Shown here: positions 1-8,107 of the stretch, piece by piece
How positions within the stretch are numbered: the first letter of the stretch is position 1
How the letters are laid out: each line of letters opens with the position of its first letter
Source: Betaproteobacteria bacterium
GTDB taxonomy: Bacteria; Pseudomonadota; Gammaproteobacteria; Burkholderiales; Casimicrobiaceae
Length of the DNA: 27,227 nucleotides
Assembly: GCA_013298455.1 (NCBI GenBank)
Contig: JAAFHR010000003.1
Location: 1-27,227 of the forward strand
Reading direction: 5' to 3'
Notes under the pieces: generated by a model
Databases searched by the model: none
The model's input: the letters and a program-made list of their open reading frames with translations, nothing else
Told to the model about the DNA's origin: nothing
Position numbers and translations under genes: made by a program

Positions 1-123
1 CCCACCTTGTTGCAAGCCCGTAATCAACACAGGCTTCAAATTAGCCCGAGCCGCATACACCGCAGCCGTATAACCCGCAGGACCAGAACCAAGAATGAGG
101 AGGGGGCAGTGTCGTGTTGTCAT
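1..123 (-). CDS. trxB: Thioredoxin reductase, N-terminal fragment (cut by window edge)
   Basis: Only the first 41 codons lie in the window; the gene continues beyond position 1. The reading starts at an ATG (complement of 121-123) and gives MTTRHCPLLILGSGPAGYTA, followed by AVYAARANLKPVLITG and LQQGG. GxGPAGYTAAVYAAR is the FAD-binding Rossmann loop of thioredoxin reductases, and the LKP-x-LITG-x-xxGG stretch after it is also typical of TrxB. The enzyme uses NADPH and FAD to reduce thioredoxin in the cytoplasm. The redox-active CxxC part is outside the window. No clear Shine-Dalgarno sequence precedes the ATG; the upstream bases are A/T-rich. Confidence 0.9.
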   Translation of the reverse strand, partial: MTTRHCPLLILGSGPAGYTAAVYAARANLKPVLITGLQQGG

Positions 124-290
124 AATTTTTTGAATCAGAATAGAAGTGTCACAGAGCGCAAAAAGCAAGTTTGTTGTACGGTTTCGCGCACCTTAGAAGT
201 CACACAAAGCAAGGCCATGCGCGCCAAGCTTTGCGTCCTAGCGACCAGAGGGAGCGTCGTCATTCGTCCTCTCGTCCTGCGCGAAGCGCT

Positions 291-911
291 TCAGCCGCCG
301 GTCATGGCTACCATCCGTATCAGGTGCGCCAACGAATTGGCCTCCATCTTCTCCATCACCCGCGCCCGATGCGCCTCAACGGTTTTGATTGAAATATCCA
401 AATCGTAGGCAATCGTTTTATTCATCTTGCCCGTGACCACCGCATCGAGCACTTGCTTCTCGCGCTCCGACAAACTCGCCAAGCGATTTTGAATCGTTGC
501 GACATGGGTTTGCTGCGCCGCTGTTTCTGAGGCGAATGAAAGCGCCTCTTCGATACGTTTCAGCAGATCGCTCTCAGCGAAGGGCTTTTCAAGGAAATCA
601 AAGGCGCCGCGCTTAATCGCGTTAACGGCAATCGGCACATCCGCATGCGCGGTGACGAAGATGATCGGCACGTCGATGCCCTTGGCCTTGAGCGCCTCCT
701 GCGCCTCGGGGCCACTCATCGTTGGCATACGAACGTCCAAAACGATACAGCGGGGCGGTCCGCCGGTGCCGGGCTTAATCTCTTTGAGCAGACTCTCCGC
801 GTCAGCAAATAGCCGCGCTTGGTAGCCGTTGGTCTGCAGAAGCCACGCGACGGAATCGCGAAAGGCTTCGTCGTCGTCAACGATGTACACGATCCCGGGG
901 TGAATGCTCAT
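291..911 (-). CDS. FixJ-type response regulator (receiver + LuxR-type HTH)
   Basis: This 206-residue protein is a DNA-binding response regulator of the FixJ/NarL type. Residues 7-125 form a receiver domain with the acidic pocket at D12-D14, the likely phosphoacceptor D59 (in IVLDVRMP), T87 and K109 (in FLEKPF). Residues 145-203 form a LuxR-type helix-turn-helix (LSEREKQVLDAVVTGKMNKT, then SIKTVEAHRARVMEKM). Length and order are normal for the family. Its start overlaps the end of the upstream histidine kinase gene by 4 bases (ATGA), so the two are very probably co-transcribed and translationally coupled, and the kinase is its likely phosphodonor. Target genes cannot be told from this sequence. 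Confidence 0.93.
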   Translation of the reverse strand: MSIHPGIVYIVDDDEAFRDSVAWLLQTNGYQARLFADAESLLKEIKPGTGGPPRCIVLDVRMPTMSGPEAQEALKAKGIDVPIIFVTAHADVPIAVNAIKRGAFDFLEKPFAESDLLKRIEEALSFASETAAQQTHVATIQNRLASLSEREKQVLDAVVTGKMNKTIAYDLDISIKTVEAHRARVMEKMEANSLAHLIRMVAMTGG

Positions 912-2935
912 ATTTGTCCTTCGTCAAATGGCAATGTGAATCTGAAAATCGTACCGCATGGCGTATTGTCCTCGAATGTGAGGCGGCCTTCGTGATATTC
1001 AATCAGAGACCGGCAAATGTTGAGCCCCATGCCCATGCCGTCGGCCTTGGTACTGAAAAACGGCGAAAACAGTTGTCCTGCAACCTCAGTCGGAATGCCT
1101 GTGCCGCGATCAAGTACCTCAACGGCGGCCATTTCCCCGTCAACACGACGTGTCCGCACCACGGCGATTCGCTCAGCGGCGGGCAGATGACTCATGGCCT
1201 CGCGCGCATTTCGAAGGAAATTCAGCAGCACTTGTTCGATCATGATCCGGTCTGCAAACACCTTCGGCAAACTTGGGTCAAGATCGAGCACGCACCGGAG
1301 CGCACGGGACTCTTCGTCGCTGTCAACGAGCTTGGCCATATCCGCAGCCAAATCGTTGATCGAAATGGCGCGTCGCTCCGGTTCGCGGGTGCGCACAAAT
1401 TCGCGAACCCGGGAGATGATGGCGCCCGCGCGCGCCACCTGAACATCGGCCTTTTCCATCGCGGAAATGATCGTGGGATCGGGGCTACCGTTGCTGCGAA
1501 GGCGACGAATGCAACCGTTAACGTAGTTAGCGATGGCAGCGAGCGGTTGATTGATTTCGTGAGCGAGCGTTGAAGCGATTTCACCGACTGACATCAAGCG
1601 CGAGGTCCGCGTCAATCGATCTTGCTGCGTTTGGCGAATGCGATCCGCGCTCACCCGGTCCGTCACGTCGCCCAAAGTCGTCAGCCGAGCTAAACGGCCA
1701 TCCACCCAGCGCACAGCGCGAGTGCGAGTCAGAAAAAAGCGCTGCGATGGACGATGCTCGAGCTCATCTTTAAACACCCCGCCCGGTTCGTTGGCTGCGG
1801 TCACTAGCATGACGGCTGGATACTTTTCAGGCGGTGAGACGACGAAACCGTCCTCGATACTCGAAGCGCTTTGCCCAACCGCCACTCCGGGAAACGACTC
1901 GCGCAATTGCACGTTACAGAAGAGCAATTCGTTGGTGTGCAGATCGCTCACGTAGACCGACACATCGAGCGAATCAAGCACTGTACCGAAGCGATCGTTC
2001 GTCTCTTTGAGACTCGAGATCGATTGCATGTACACACGATCTCGATCCCGCTCTGCGTCAACGCGCATGCGTTGTTGCTTTCGCAAGCTCATGAGCGTCC
2101 AGACCATTAAAGCGGTGAGCGCCAAAACAGCCGATGACAGCGTGAGATTGGGCAGCAGGGAGTTGGGCTTGGCGCCGACTAACGTCAGTTGCAGATCGCG
2201 CCAAGGCAGACTCATTGGCAGCGTGTGCTGATGCATACCCGCTTCCAAATTCATTGCCTCGGCGTTGGTGATGCCGTTGCCATCGGTGTCACTGATGACC
2301 AAGCGATACTTTCGCGGGGCCCAGTCGGGCGCGCTCTTTTCGAGTAACGCATCGAACGAAATGATGGCGTTGATCGTGCCGTCGAATCGCGTTTGGTCGA
2401 ACACGGGTGCTGCATATTCGATGAAGTAGCGGCCCGTCGCGCCGCGATACGGCTGCGAATAAGTGCTTCGGGAGGTCTTCTCGGAAAATGAAGAGATACG
2501 AATCTGGTCGGCAAAGGGCGCTCGGTTGAGCGTTACCGCTTCGAGCGAATTGAACGCCGGCGCGTGTCGCGTGACCTCGAGCGTACGTTTGATCCGCAGC
2601 ACGTCCAGGATGTAGCCCGAATCGATGGCGCGCTTACCGGCCAGTCGATCAAACTCTTCAGAGGAGAAACGCCCGTCGCCCATATCGAGCGCCAAGCGAT
2701 CAAAAAACGTTTGATCCGCTTCGAGCTTTCGTGTGATCGATTGTTCGATCAGCGCGGCATCACGAATGATTTCGCTTTTCTCGAGTTCTGCCTCGTGCCG
2801 GGCAACAAAATAAATGAACAGCAACATGCCCACGGCAAAGAGCAGCAGTAGCCATTCCTGCACGTACCAATCCCGGCTGGGGGTTGCGCTTCGCCGCTGG
2901 GCAAACGCTTCGAGTGCTTTGAGGCGATCTGGCAT
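908..2935 (-). CDS. Membrane sensor histidine kinase with PAS domain
   Basis: The 675-residue protein has a membrane segment near residues 28-46, an extracytoplasmic part of about 210 residues, a second membrane segment near 262-284, a PAS-like region around 310-430, a HisKA dimerisation domain with the phosphorylated histidine H459 (in TLAHEINQPLAAIANY), and a HATPase_c domain with N-box N576 (LNFLRNAREAM), G1 box DRGTGIP at 609-615 and G2 box GMGMGLNI at 633-640. The H-E-I-N-Q-P-L box is typical of FixL/DctB-like kinases. The periplasmic part resembles a double-PAS (Cache-like) sensor, but the ligand is unknown. It forms an operon with the response regulator that overlaps its 3' end. The ATG at 2935 has no strong ribosome-binding site. 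Confidence 0.92.
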   Translation of the reverse strand: MPDRLKALEAFAQRRSATPSRDWYVQEWLLLLFAVGMLLFIYFVARHEAELEKSEIIRDAALIEQSITRKLEADQTFFDRLALDMGDGRFSSEEFDRLAGKRAIDSGYILDVLRIKRTLEVTRHAPAFNSLEAVTLNRAPFADQIRISSFSEKTSRSTYSQPYRGATGRYFIEYAAPVFDQTRFDGTINAIISFDALLEKSAPDWAPRKYRLVISDTDGNGITNAEAMNLEAGMHQHTLPMSLPWRDLQLTLVGAKPNSLLPNLTLSSAVLALTALMVWTLMSLRKQQRMRVDAERDRDRVYMQSISSLKETNDRFGTVLDSLDVSVYVSDLHTNELLFCNVQLRESFPGVAVGQSASSIEDGFVVSPPEKYPAVMLVTAANEPGGVFKDELEHRPSQRFFLTRTRAVRWVDGRLARLTTLGDVTDRVSADRIRQTQQDRLTRTSRLMSVGEIASTLAHEINQPLAAIANYVNGCIRRLRSNGSPDPTIISAMEKADVQVARAGAIISRVREFVRTREPERRAISINDLAADMAKLVDSDEESRALRCVLDLDPSLPKVFADRIMIEQVLLNFLRNAREAMSHLPAAERIAVVRTRRVDGEMAAVEVLDRGTGIPTEVAGQLFSPFFSTKADGMGMGLNICRSLIEYHEGRLTFEDNTPCGTIFRFTLPFDEGQI

Positions 2936-3107
2936 GCTGTGATTTTACGGGGCGCTCGGCGCGTCACAGAGCGCGTCGAGGCGTGGCTCAAACGATTTGC
3001 GCCAGAGACCAAATGCCCGATTCGGTGTACGCTCATCTTTTGCGTGATGCCGCTACGCTCGGGCGACAGCGCCGCACGCGCAACCATCATTGTGTAGGAG
3101 GCACAGC

Positions 3108-3566
3108 ATGCTCGTTAGTGAAATTCTTCGCATCAAAGGCTCAACGCTTTTCACCGCAACGCCCGACATGAGTGTGGCCGATGCAGTGCATGTGATGGCG
3201 GATCGAGATATTGGTTCGCTCGTCGTGATGGAGCGCGGCGCACTGGTGGGCATGCTCACCTTTCGCGAATTGATCAAAGTGCTCGATGAGCGCGGTCACG
3301 AATTGAAATCCCTCGCCGTGAGTGAAATCATGGAGCGCGACGCACTCACCGCCACCCCAACGATGGATGTGCAAGAGCTCAGAAAAGCGATGCTGCAGCG
3401 CCACGCCCGCTACATCCCCGTAATGGAAGGCGCGATGCTGCAAGGCGTGCTCTCGTTTCACGACGTGGCCAAAGCGGTCTACGAAGAGCAAAGTTTCGAA
3501 AACAAAATGCTCAAAAGCTACATCAAGAATTGGCCCGACGAAGAAGAGGCGGCGGCGGGCGGTTAG
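3108..3566 (+). CDS. Two-CBS-domain protein
   Basis: The product has 152 residues and consists almost entirely of two CBS motifs, roughly residues 5-62 and 72-130, each with the usual pattern of VADAVHVMADRDIGSLVV followed by GMLTFREL, and YIPVM followed by GVLSFHDVAK. Stand-alone CBS pairs bind adenine nucleotides such as AMP, ATP or S-adenosylmethionine and act as regulatory modules. The acidic tail (EEEAAAGG) is probably disordered. I chose the ATG at 3108 because AGGAGG lies just before it at 3096-3101; an in-frame TTG at 3090 would run through that site. The gene is divergent from the histidine kinase, separated by about 170 bases that must hold both promoters. Confidence 0.9.
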   Translation: MLVSEILRIKGSTLFTATPDMSVADAVHVMADRDIGSLVVMERGALVGMLTFRELIKVLDERGHELKSLAVSEIMERDALTATPTMDVQELRKAMLQRHARYIPVMEGAMLQGVLSFHDVAKAVYEEQSFENKMLKSYIKNWPDEEEAAAGG

Positions 3567-3596
3567 CTTGAAAGAATACTCAAAATCGCCCTGCTT

Positions 3597-3728
3597 TTTG
3601 ACGCAGATTTCCGCAGATTCAACATTGATTCACGCGGATTTTGACGGGAGAGGCAATGCAAAACCGTTTCAGAACGTCAAAAGAATCTGCGTCAATCCGC
3701 GTCAGAATCTGCGCAAATCTGCGTCAAA
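3597..3728. repeat. Inverted repeat built from CGCAGATT / CGCGGATT units
   Basis: Two 24-base arms, 3597-3620 and 3705-3728, are reverse complements with one mismatch (TTTGACGCAGATTTCCGCAG and TTTGACGCAGATTTGCGCAG at their starts). Inside them a second pair, ACGCGGATT at 3632-3640 and AATCCGCGT at 3694-3702, is also complementary, and AATCTGCGTC occurs again at 3684-3693. The stretch is made of about six copies of a short CGC(A/G)GATT unit in both orientations. It lies between two + strand genes and resembles an intergenic mosaic palindromic element. Confidence 0.8.
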
Positions 3729-3804
3729 GAAACCTCTGCGTCATCGTCGGGCGCGGCGTTAGTCGCCATGGCAGTTAACGTGAAGCAACGCGCCTTATTG
3801 ATTC

Positions 3805-3822
3805 CTCCCCCTCCAGGGGGAG
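3805..3822. repeat. Short GC-rich palindrome (CTCCCCCTccAGGGGGAG)
   Basis: The arms CTCCCCCT and AGGGGGAG are separated by only two bases. There is no T-tract, so it is not a clear intrinsic terminator. It lies 40 bases upstream of the YCII-like gene and may be a small dispersed repeat or may affect the leader of that mRNA. Confidence 0.5.
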
Positions 3823-3862
3823 CTGATGCACTGTCTGCTAACGCCGAACCATGGAGATCACA

Positions 3863-4222
3863 ATGCGAGTGATTGTGTTTGTAAAAGCCACGACCGAATC
3901 GGAAGCGGGCGTGATGCCAAGCGCGCAGCTGCTGCAAGATATGGGCGTTTTTAACGAACAGCTCATCAAGGCGGGCATCATGCAGAGTGGTGATGGTTTG
4001 AAGCCCACATCACACGGGGTTCGTGTGAAGTTTTCGGGCGCGAATCGCACGGTCGTCAAAGGGCCGTTTGAGCACGTGAACGAGATCGTTGCGGGCTATT
4101 GGTTGTGGAATGTGCAGTCGATGGACGAGGCCATTGAATGGGTGAAGCGTTGCCCGAATCCGATGACGGGTCCGTCTGAGATTGAAATTCGGCCGTTCTA
4201 TGAGGCCGAGGACTTTTTGTAG
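3863..4222 (+). CDS. YCII-related (DGPF-type) protein
   Basis: A small cytoplasmic protein of 119 residues that resembles the YCII/DGPF superfamily: an N-terminal MRVIVFVKATTESEAGVMPS, a central GPFEHVNEIVAGYWLWNVQS and a conserved C-terminal IEIRPFYEAEDF. These ferredoxin-fold proteins are common near ECF sigma factors, but their function is mostly unknown. I place the start at 3863 because GGAG (3853-3856) sits about 6 bases upstream; an ATG at 3851 would add MEIT and overlap that site. The SRPBCC gene follows after 11 bases on the same strand, and the pairing of YCII-like with AHSA1-like genes is frequent, so an operon is likely. Confidence 0.8.
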   Translation: MRVIVFVKATTESEAGVMPSAQLLQDMGVFNEQLIKAGIMQSGDGLKPTSHGVRVKFSGANRTVVKGPFEHVNEIVAGYWLWNVQSMDEAIEWVKRCPNPMTGPSEIEIRPFYEAEDFL

Positions 4223-4233
4223 CGAAGCGTGCG

Positions 4234-4677
4234 ATGCCACACTACGAGTTTGCCACTCAGCGAGAGATTGCCGCCCCAGTGGATGCGGTGTTTGCGGCCA
4301 TTGCCGATCCGCAACGTTTGGCGCGTTGGTGGGGCCCGGCGGGCTTTACCAACACCTTTAGCGTGTGTGAATTTGTAGAGGGAGGGCGCTGGTCGTTTGT
4401 GATGCACGGCCCCGATGGCAAGGATTACGCGAACGAAAATGTCTTCGAAGTGATTGAGCCTGCGCATCGGGTCGTCGTTCGGCATGTCTGCGAACCGTAT
4501 TTCACTCTGACGATTTCGCTCGCGCCGTCGGCGGTTGGAGCGCGAGTCTCATGGTTACAGGTGTTGGAAAACGCTGATTTCGCACGGCAATTTGCGCACA
4601 TTATTGCGCCTGCCAACGAGCAAAACTTGGATCGACTGACGGCCGAAGTCTTGCGCGCGCCTATACCTCGGGATTGA
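4234..4677 (+). CDS. SRPBCC / AHSA1-like protein
   Basis: The 147-residue product has the START-like fold signature of the AHSA1 family: FATQREIAAPVDAVFAAIAD at the start, then RLARWWGPAGFTNTF, WSFVMHGPDGKDYANENVF and a C-terminal helix beginning near ANEQNLDRLTAEV. Such proteins form a hydrophobic cavity and are often annotated as activator of Hsp90 ATPase-like or polyketide cyclase-like; a specific substrate cannot be read from the sequence. The gene is 11 bases downstream of the YCII-like gene and probably shares its transcript. The ribosome-binding site is weak (GAAG-like). It ends 124 bases before the convergent transporter pseudogene. Confidence 0.85.
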   Translation: MPHYEFATQREIAAPVDAVFAAIADPQRLARWWGPAGFTNTFSVCEFVEGGRWSFVMHGPDGKDYANENVFEVIEPAHRVVVRHVCEPYFTLTISLAPSAVGARVSWLQVLENADFARQFAHIIAPANEQNLDRLTAEVLRAPIPRD

Positions 4678-4720
4678 GTTTTTTCGCCGTCAAGCCGCAA
4701 CGCTGTTCGATTGGGCACAG

Positions 4721-4776
4721 GTAGGCGAAGACCTGGCCGCGCTCACCGCACCGAGCGACGCCAGGTCGTCGCCTAC
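4721..4776. repeat. Dispersed repeat, inverted pair (24-bp GTAGGCG family)
   Basis: Two 24-base arms face each other: GTAGGCGAAGACCTGGCCGC+GCTC at 4721-4744 and its reverse-complement partner at 4753-4776 (three mismatches). They can form a stem with an 8-base loop. The unit reappears at 5812-5834 and in tandem at 5860-5907. The pair lies between the convergent ends of the SRPBCC gene and the transporter pseudogene, a usual place for REP-like elements, where a stem could also protect or terminate both messages. Confidence 0.75.
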
Positions 4777-4800
4777 CAAGGTTCAGCGAGACGAAATGGA

Positions 4801-5668
4801 TCAAGCCGCTGCCCTCCGAACCGGCCGCAACACCAAGCTCACCGCCACCAGAAGAGCGATCAACGCCACGTAGTCAAACGTTCGTGGCCGTTCGCCCAAC
4901 AGCAGCACGCCGCTCACAAAACCCACGACGGGCACTGCCAATGAGCTGATGCCCGTGACCTGCGCGGGCAGCGAGCGCACGAGTTCATTCCAAGCGAACC
5001 AGCAAAACCCAAACACAATGATCACGTTAAACAGCAACCCCGCCCACGGGCAGCCACGCGCTATGCGACACGCTCGCCGCGCCCAGCAGTATTGGCCAAC
5101 CGCCCAGTGCGAAGCTCCATATCATCAACGTTGTCGTGGGGATGGATTTTGGCAGGCGCTTGGTGAGCACGATTCCAAAAGCCCACACGAAACCCGATGC
5201 GACCATGAGCAATGCGCCCACCGGCGCGGCTTTGAGCGCAGCGAACTCGTCGATCAAGAGCATCGCCACACCCAGCATGCCCAGCGAAATCGCTGCGATT
5301 CGAGCCATCGTCAATGGCTCGCCCAACACCGGGCGAGATAGCAATACGACCCACAGCGGCATGGTGTAGGCGAGCAACCCGGCCCGCCCAGAGGGCAGCA
5401 GCGACAAGCCTGCTGCCGACAAAATATTCCACCCTGCCACATTGCAAAGCGCACAAACGAGCACTCGCCCCCAGTATTCGCGCGGAATCATGAGCGACGT
5501 TTTCGTTGCGAGGTTGTACGCCAAAAACCAAGAAAATCCCGCCGCGATGCAATAGGTGCGAAACACCCAAAAATCGAGCTCCGCCAAGGCCATTTTCATC
5601 ATCGGCCAATTGATTCCCCATAGAAAAACCACGGCGACGAAAAGCCCAAGCTCACGACGCGGCATCAT
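4801..5668 (-). pseudogene. EamA/DMT-family permease, interrupted by a one-base frameshift
   Basis: The first 213 codons from the ATG at 5668 encode most of a drug/metabolite transporter with about seven membrane helices, starting LGLFVAVVFLWGINWPMMKM and containing a first EamA repeat ending in LGEPLTMARIAAISLG. The frame then stops at 5027. Directly beyond, in another frame, the missing last repeat is present (LLFNVIIVFGFCWFAW, SSLAVPVVGFVSGVLLLGER) and ends at 4801. Removing one base from the run of four C (5038-5041; GGGG on the coding strand) gives VGG-LLFNVI and a protein of about 288 residues, the normal family length. Either the gene is newly inactivated or the run was mis-sequenced. 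Everything else looks intact, so decay would be recent. Confidence 0.85.
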
Positions 5669-5811
5669 GGCAACTTCTTTTTCGGCTTATTCAATGAATG
5701 CCTTATTTCGTTGGGGCTTATGAGGATTTATTGAAGATATTGACTAAACAACGAATTTCGATCAACACCCTGTTGGTGCTGGCTTTGGTGCAGTGCGATG
5801 CCACTCGCCCT

Positions 5812-5907
5812 GCAGGCGACGACTTGGCGTCGCTGGGCGGCCTTGGAGCGATCGCCGACAAGCGCGGCCAGGTCCGCGCCTACGAGCGCGGCGAGGTCCG
5901 CGCCTAC
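5812..5907. repeat. Dispersed 24-bp repeat, three further copies
   Basis: One copy at 5812-5834 (GCAGGCGACGACTTGGCGTC...) points in the + direction. Two tandem copies, 5860-5883 and 5884-5907, are in the opposite orientation and match each other at 22 of 24 positions (core GGTCCGCGCCTAC). They belong to the same family as the pair at 4721-4776. The array sits in the gap just after the stop codon of the DUF2863-like gene (minus strand). The wider gap between that stop and the transporter start, 5669-5918, holds no convincing gene. Confidence 0.72.
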
Positions 5908-5918
5908 CGGCCATGCAA

Positions 5919-7100
5919 TCAATGCAGCTGCACACCCTCGGTGTCGGCATCTTCTGGCAGGTGCGCGTGCAACATTTCGCCTTCACGATTGGGGAAATGC
6001 GGCGCGCCGCAATCGTCACAAAATTCGAGCGGCAATTGCTCGTCGAGGGTGATGATTTGCTTCACGCCGCTGGCGCGCAGTAGTTGCTCTATTTCGTCGG
6101 CGACCGGCGTGTCTTCGGCCTCGTCTGACACCAGCGGCCAAATCGTGCCGTGCACGACTTCTTCTTCGTCGCCAATCGAGAAGCCTACGCGGTACTCTTC
6201 AACGCCGTTGCCCCAACACGCGCCGATGATGGCCGTGAGTTTCTCCGGTGGCGTGTGCGTTACGGCTTCAAGGTACGACACGGACGCCCCAACCGAGTAA
6301 GCGCGCGACGCTAAATCAGCATCACGACACGCTGAGAAAAACGTGCGCGGCAAAGTGAGCTCATGCGGAAACCCAACAAGCATCGGTTGGATCGCTGCAC
6401 CGCCCTGCGCGCGCCAATTGGCCAAGCAAGTTTGTCGAGATTCCTCAACCGGCGTCGTCATCTCTTGCCACGCATAAAACGGCTCGCCTTCGGGCACTTG
6501 AAACGCACCGATGATCATGCGCATGTCGCAGACCACATCGGGCGCATCCTCCATCGTTTTGGCGTCGGCCGAGAGCGGCGTTTTTGCGCGAAGTGACGCG
6601 ACTAAGGTGTCAAGCATGGCGCGCGATTCGCTGTAGCTGTGCGGTAGCTGATCCGGCGCGAACAGGTAGTCAACGATCGACACTTTGGCCTTCGATGAAA
6701 ACACATGCGCGCTGAGCTGCACCGTGAGGTTTTGCACCACCTGCTTCGGAATTGTTTTCGTTGGAATTTTGGCGCGCCCCCACACCAAAATCGGCGCGGC
6801 AAACAAGCACACGCGCTGCCGACCCAGCTCAGAATCAATCAGCACTGACTCGGTGAGTGATTCAACCATGTCAGCGAGCGCGTCAAACGTGTTTTCGGGC
6901 GAATCATGCGCTTTGTCGAGCGCACGATTGATCGCTTCTTCATCGTTGTTTTCGAGATGCGCGGTGACGGCTTTTTCGAGCTCACGCTCCCAAAAAACGT
7001 CTTCGGCGCGCGATTTTGAGGACGCCAATCCCTCAGCGAGTCGAACGAGTTGATTGGATTCGCGAGCACCGCTCTTGCGGCGAAAGGGAGCACGTGGCAT
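5919..7100 (-). CDS. Uncharacterised protein, DUF2863-like
   Basis: A soluble protein of 393 residues with no signal peptide or membrane segment. It begins MPRAPFRRKSGARESNQLVR and has an acidic helical N-terminal part, a mixed middle with VCDMRMIIGAFQVPEGEPFY, and a C-terminal zinc-ribbon-like end with FCDDCGAPHFPNREGE followed by MLHAHLPED. From memory this end matches betaproteobacterial DUF2863 proteins, whose function is unknown. Only one CxxC pair is visible, so metal binding would need other ligands. I chose the ATG at 7100 with AGAGGA about 10 bases upstream; a TTG at 7121 would include that site. It stands alone between the GTAGGCG repeat array and the next gene upstream. Confidence 0.72.
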   Translation of the reverse strand: MPRAPFRRKSGARESNQLVRLAEGLASSKSRAEDVFWERELEKAVTAHLENNDEEAINRALDKAHDSPENTFDALADMVESLTESVLIDSELGRQRVCLFAAPILVWGRAKIPTKTIPKQVVQNLTVQLSAHVFSSKAKVSIVDYLFAPDQLPHSYSESRAMLDTLVASLRAKTPLSADAKTMEDAPDVVCDMRMIIGAFQVPEGEPFYAWQEMTTPVEESRQTCLANWRAQGGAAIQPMLVGFPHELTLPRTFFSACRDADLASRAYSVGASVSYLEAVTHTPPEKLTAIIGACWGNGVEEYRVGFSIGDEEEVVHGTIWPLVSDEAEDTPVADEIEQLLRASGVKQIITLDEQLPLEFCDDCGAPHFPNREGEMLHAHLPEDADTEGVQLH

Positions 7101-7191
7101 GGTGATGATTTCCTCTAGCAATAAACCATTCTAGAGGCTCGCCAGCGATGAACCATTTGCGCGCTTCGCGCTAGGGTTTTGCAGTGTCTCC

Positions 7192-7944
7192 CTAGCTACC
7201 GCCACCGCAACCGCCGCCGCAGCCCGAGCCGCCGCCGTCGCTGCCTCCACCGTCTCCGCTTGCTCCGTCGTGCGATGAACTGCCGCCTGCGCTGTAACCG
7301 CCACAGCCTCCGCCGCCGCAGCCACCGCCTTCTTTGCGACGCTGCTCGTCGGCGTGCTGTTGCATCAACGCGCTCAGATCCGCTTCGCTAAAGTCGGTGT
7401 TGGGCGTCGCGATTCCCAGTGCGCGATCAATCCCAAAGAGTCCGTTTGCAACGTCGGGCGCAGCCAGCGCGCCTCCTGCGAGCCCGACAGCTCCTAGGGC
7501 CGCGATCTGAGCGGGGCCGAGCGCGTGAGTGCGTGCGAGGGCGCTGCGCTCGGCTCGAGCGTTGCCAACGTTGGGCGCGTGATGTAAAAAATGTCCAAAC
7601 GCTTCCTTGCAAAACGATTCATAGTTTCGGGTCATCAAAATGAATTCATGCCACGCTGCATCGACTGCGGTGCTGGGCATGCCAAAGTGCTGGCGTGGGT
7701 GGCGCGCGAGAAGCACAAACCATTGCCGCAAGCCCTCAAAAATCAAATCTATCTGCGCATCACTGAGCGCAGGGAAGTGCGCGCGCAATTTGTAGCGAAG
7801 CGGCACGGGGAAGACGTAGCGCTCAATGAAGCGGATGCGTTGATTAAGTGTTTTCGCCAATTGGCGCTGGGTGAGCGCTCGTAGGCCAATGATTACCGCG
7901 ATGAGTGCGACCACGCACCCGCCGATCCAAAGGACTGCTGTCAT
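7192..7944 (-). CDS. Membrane-anchored glycine-rich-domain protein with Cys/Gly tail
   Basis: The 250-residue protein starts with one membrane helix (residues 5-21, VLWIGGCVVALIAVIIG). The middle, about 55-125, resembles the GRDP-like (glycine-rich domain protein) family: a conserved PSTAVDAAWHEFILMTRNY followed by FCKEAFGHFLHHAP. A small hydrophobic stretch (145-162) and a linker follow. The last 45 residues (206-250) are almost only Gly, Ser, Asp and Cys, with GGGCGGGGCGG and GSGCGGGCGGGS. The two CGGG clusters could bind metal or form disulphides; this is not established. SD-like GGAG (AGGAGATAACG) precedes the ATG. The function of the family in bacteria is not known to me. Confidence 0.7.
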   Translation of the reverse strand: MTAVLWIGGCVVALIAVIIGLRALTQRQLAKTLNQRIRFIERYVFPVPLRYKLRAHFPALSDAQIDLIFEGLRQWFVLLARHPRQHFGMPSTAVDAAWHEFILMTRNYESFCKEAFGHFLHHAPNVGNARAERSALARTHALGPAQIAALGAVGLAGGALAAPDVANGLFGIDRALGIATPNTDFSEADLSALMQQHADEQRRKEGGGCGGGGCGGYSAGGSSSHDGASGDGGGSDGGGSGCGGGCGGGS

Positions 7945-8073
7945 CGTTATCTCCTAGCTTTTTATTATCGGGATCGATGCTTCTTTTGTACAGAGTGCAA
8001 CAGTAAATTGTTACGACTTGATGACGGCTGCGCGTGGGCGCAGCACCAAGCCCATTCAGTGCCTCCCTAGATG

Positions 8074-8100
8074 CAAAAGCGTGAGCGGATTTTCGCTTTG
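8074..8100 (-). terminator. Possible weak terminator hairpin
   Basis: AAAGCG (8076-8081) and CGCTTT (8094-8099) can pair across a 12-base loop, just after the stop of the membrane protein gene at 8108 on the minus strand. The stem is short and the T-run after it is poor, so this is a weak call. Confidence 0.3.
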
Positions 8101-8107
8101 GGCCCGC

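Noticed and set aside
914..1573. 219-codon frame antisense to the histidine kinase
   Set aside because: Antisense to conserved HATPase and HisKA motifs; no family features.
5728..5922. Minus-strand reading frame through the GTAGGCG repeats (VGADLAALVGADLAALVG)
   Set aside because: The repeated amino acids come from the DNA repeat itself; there is no family match and no ribosome-binding site.
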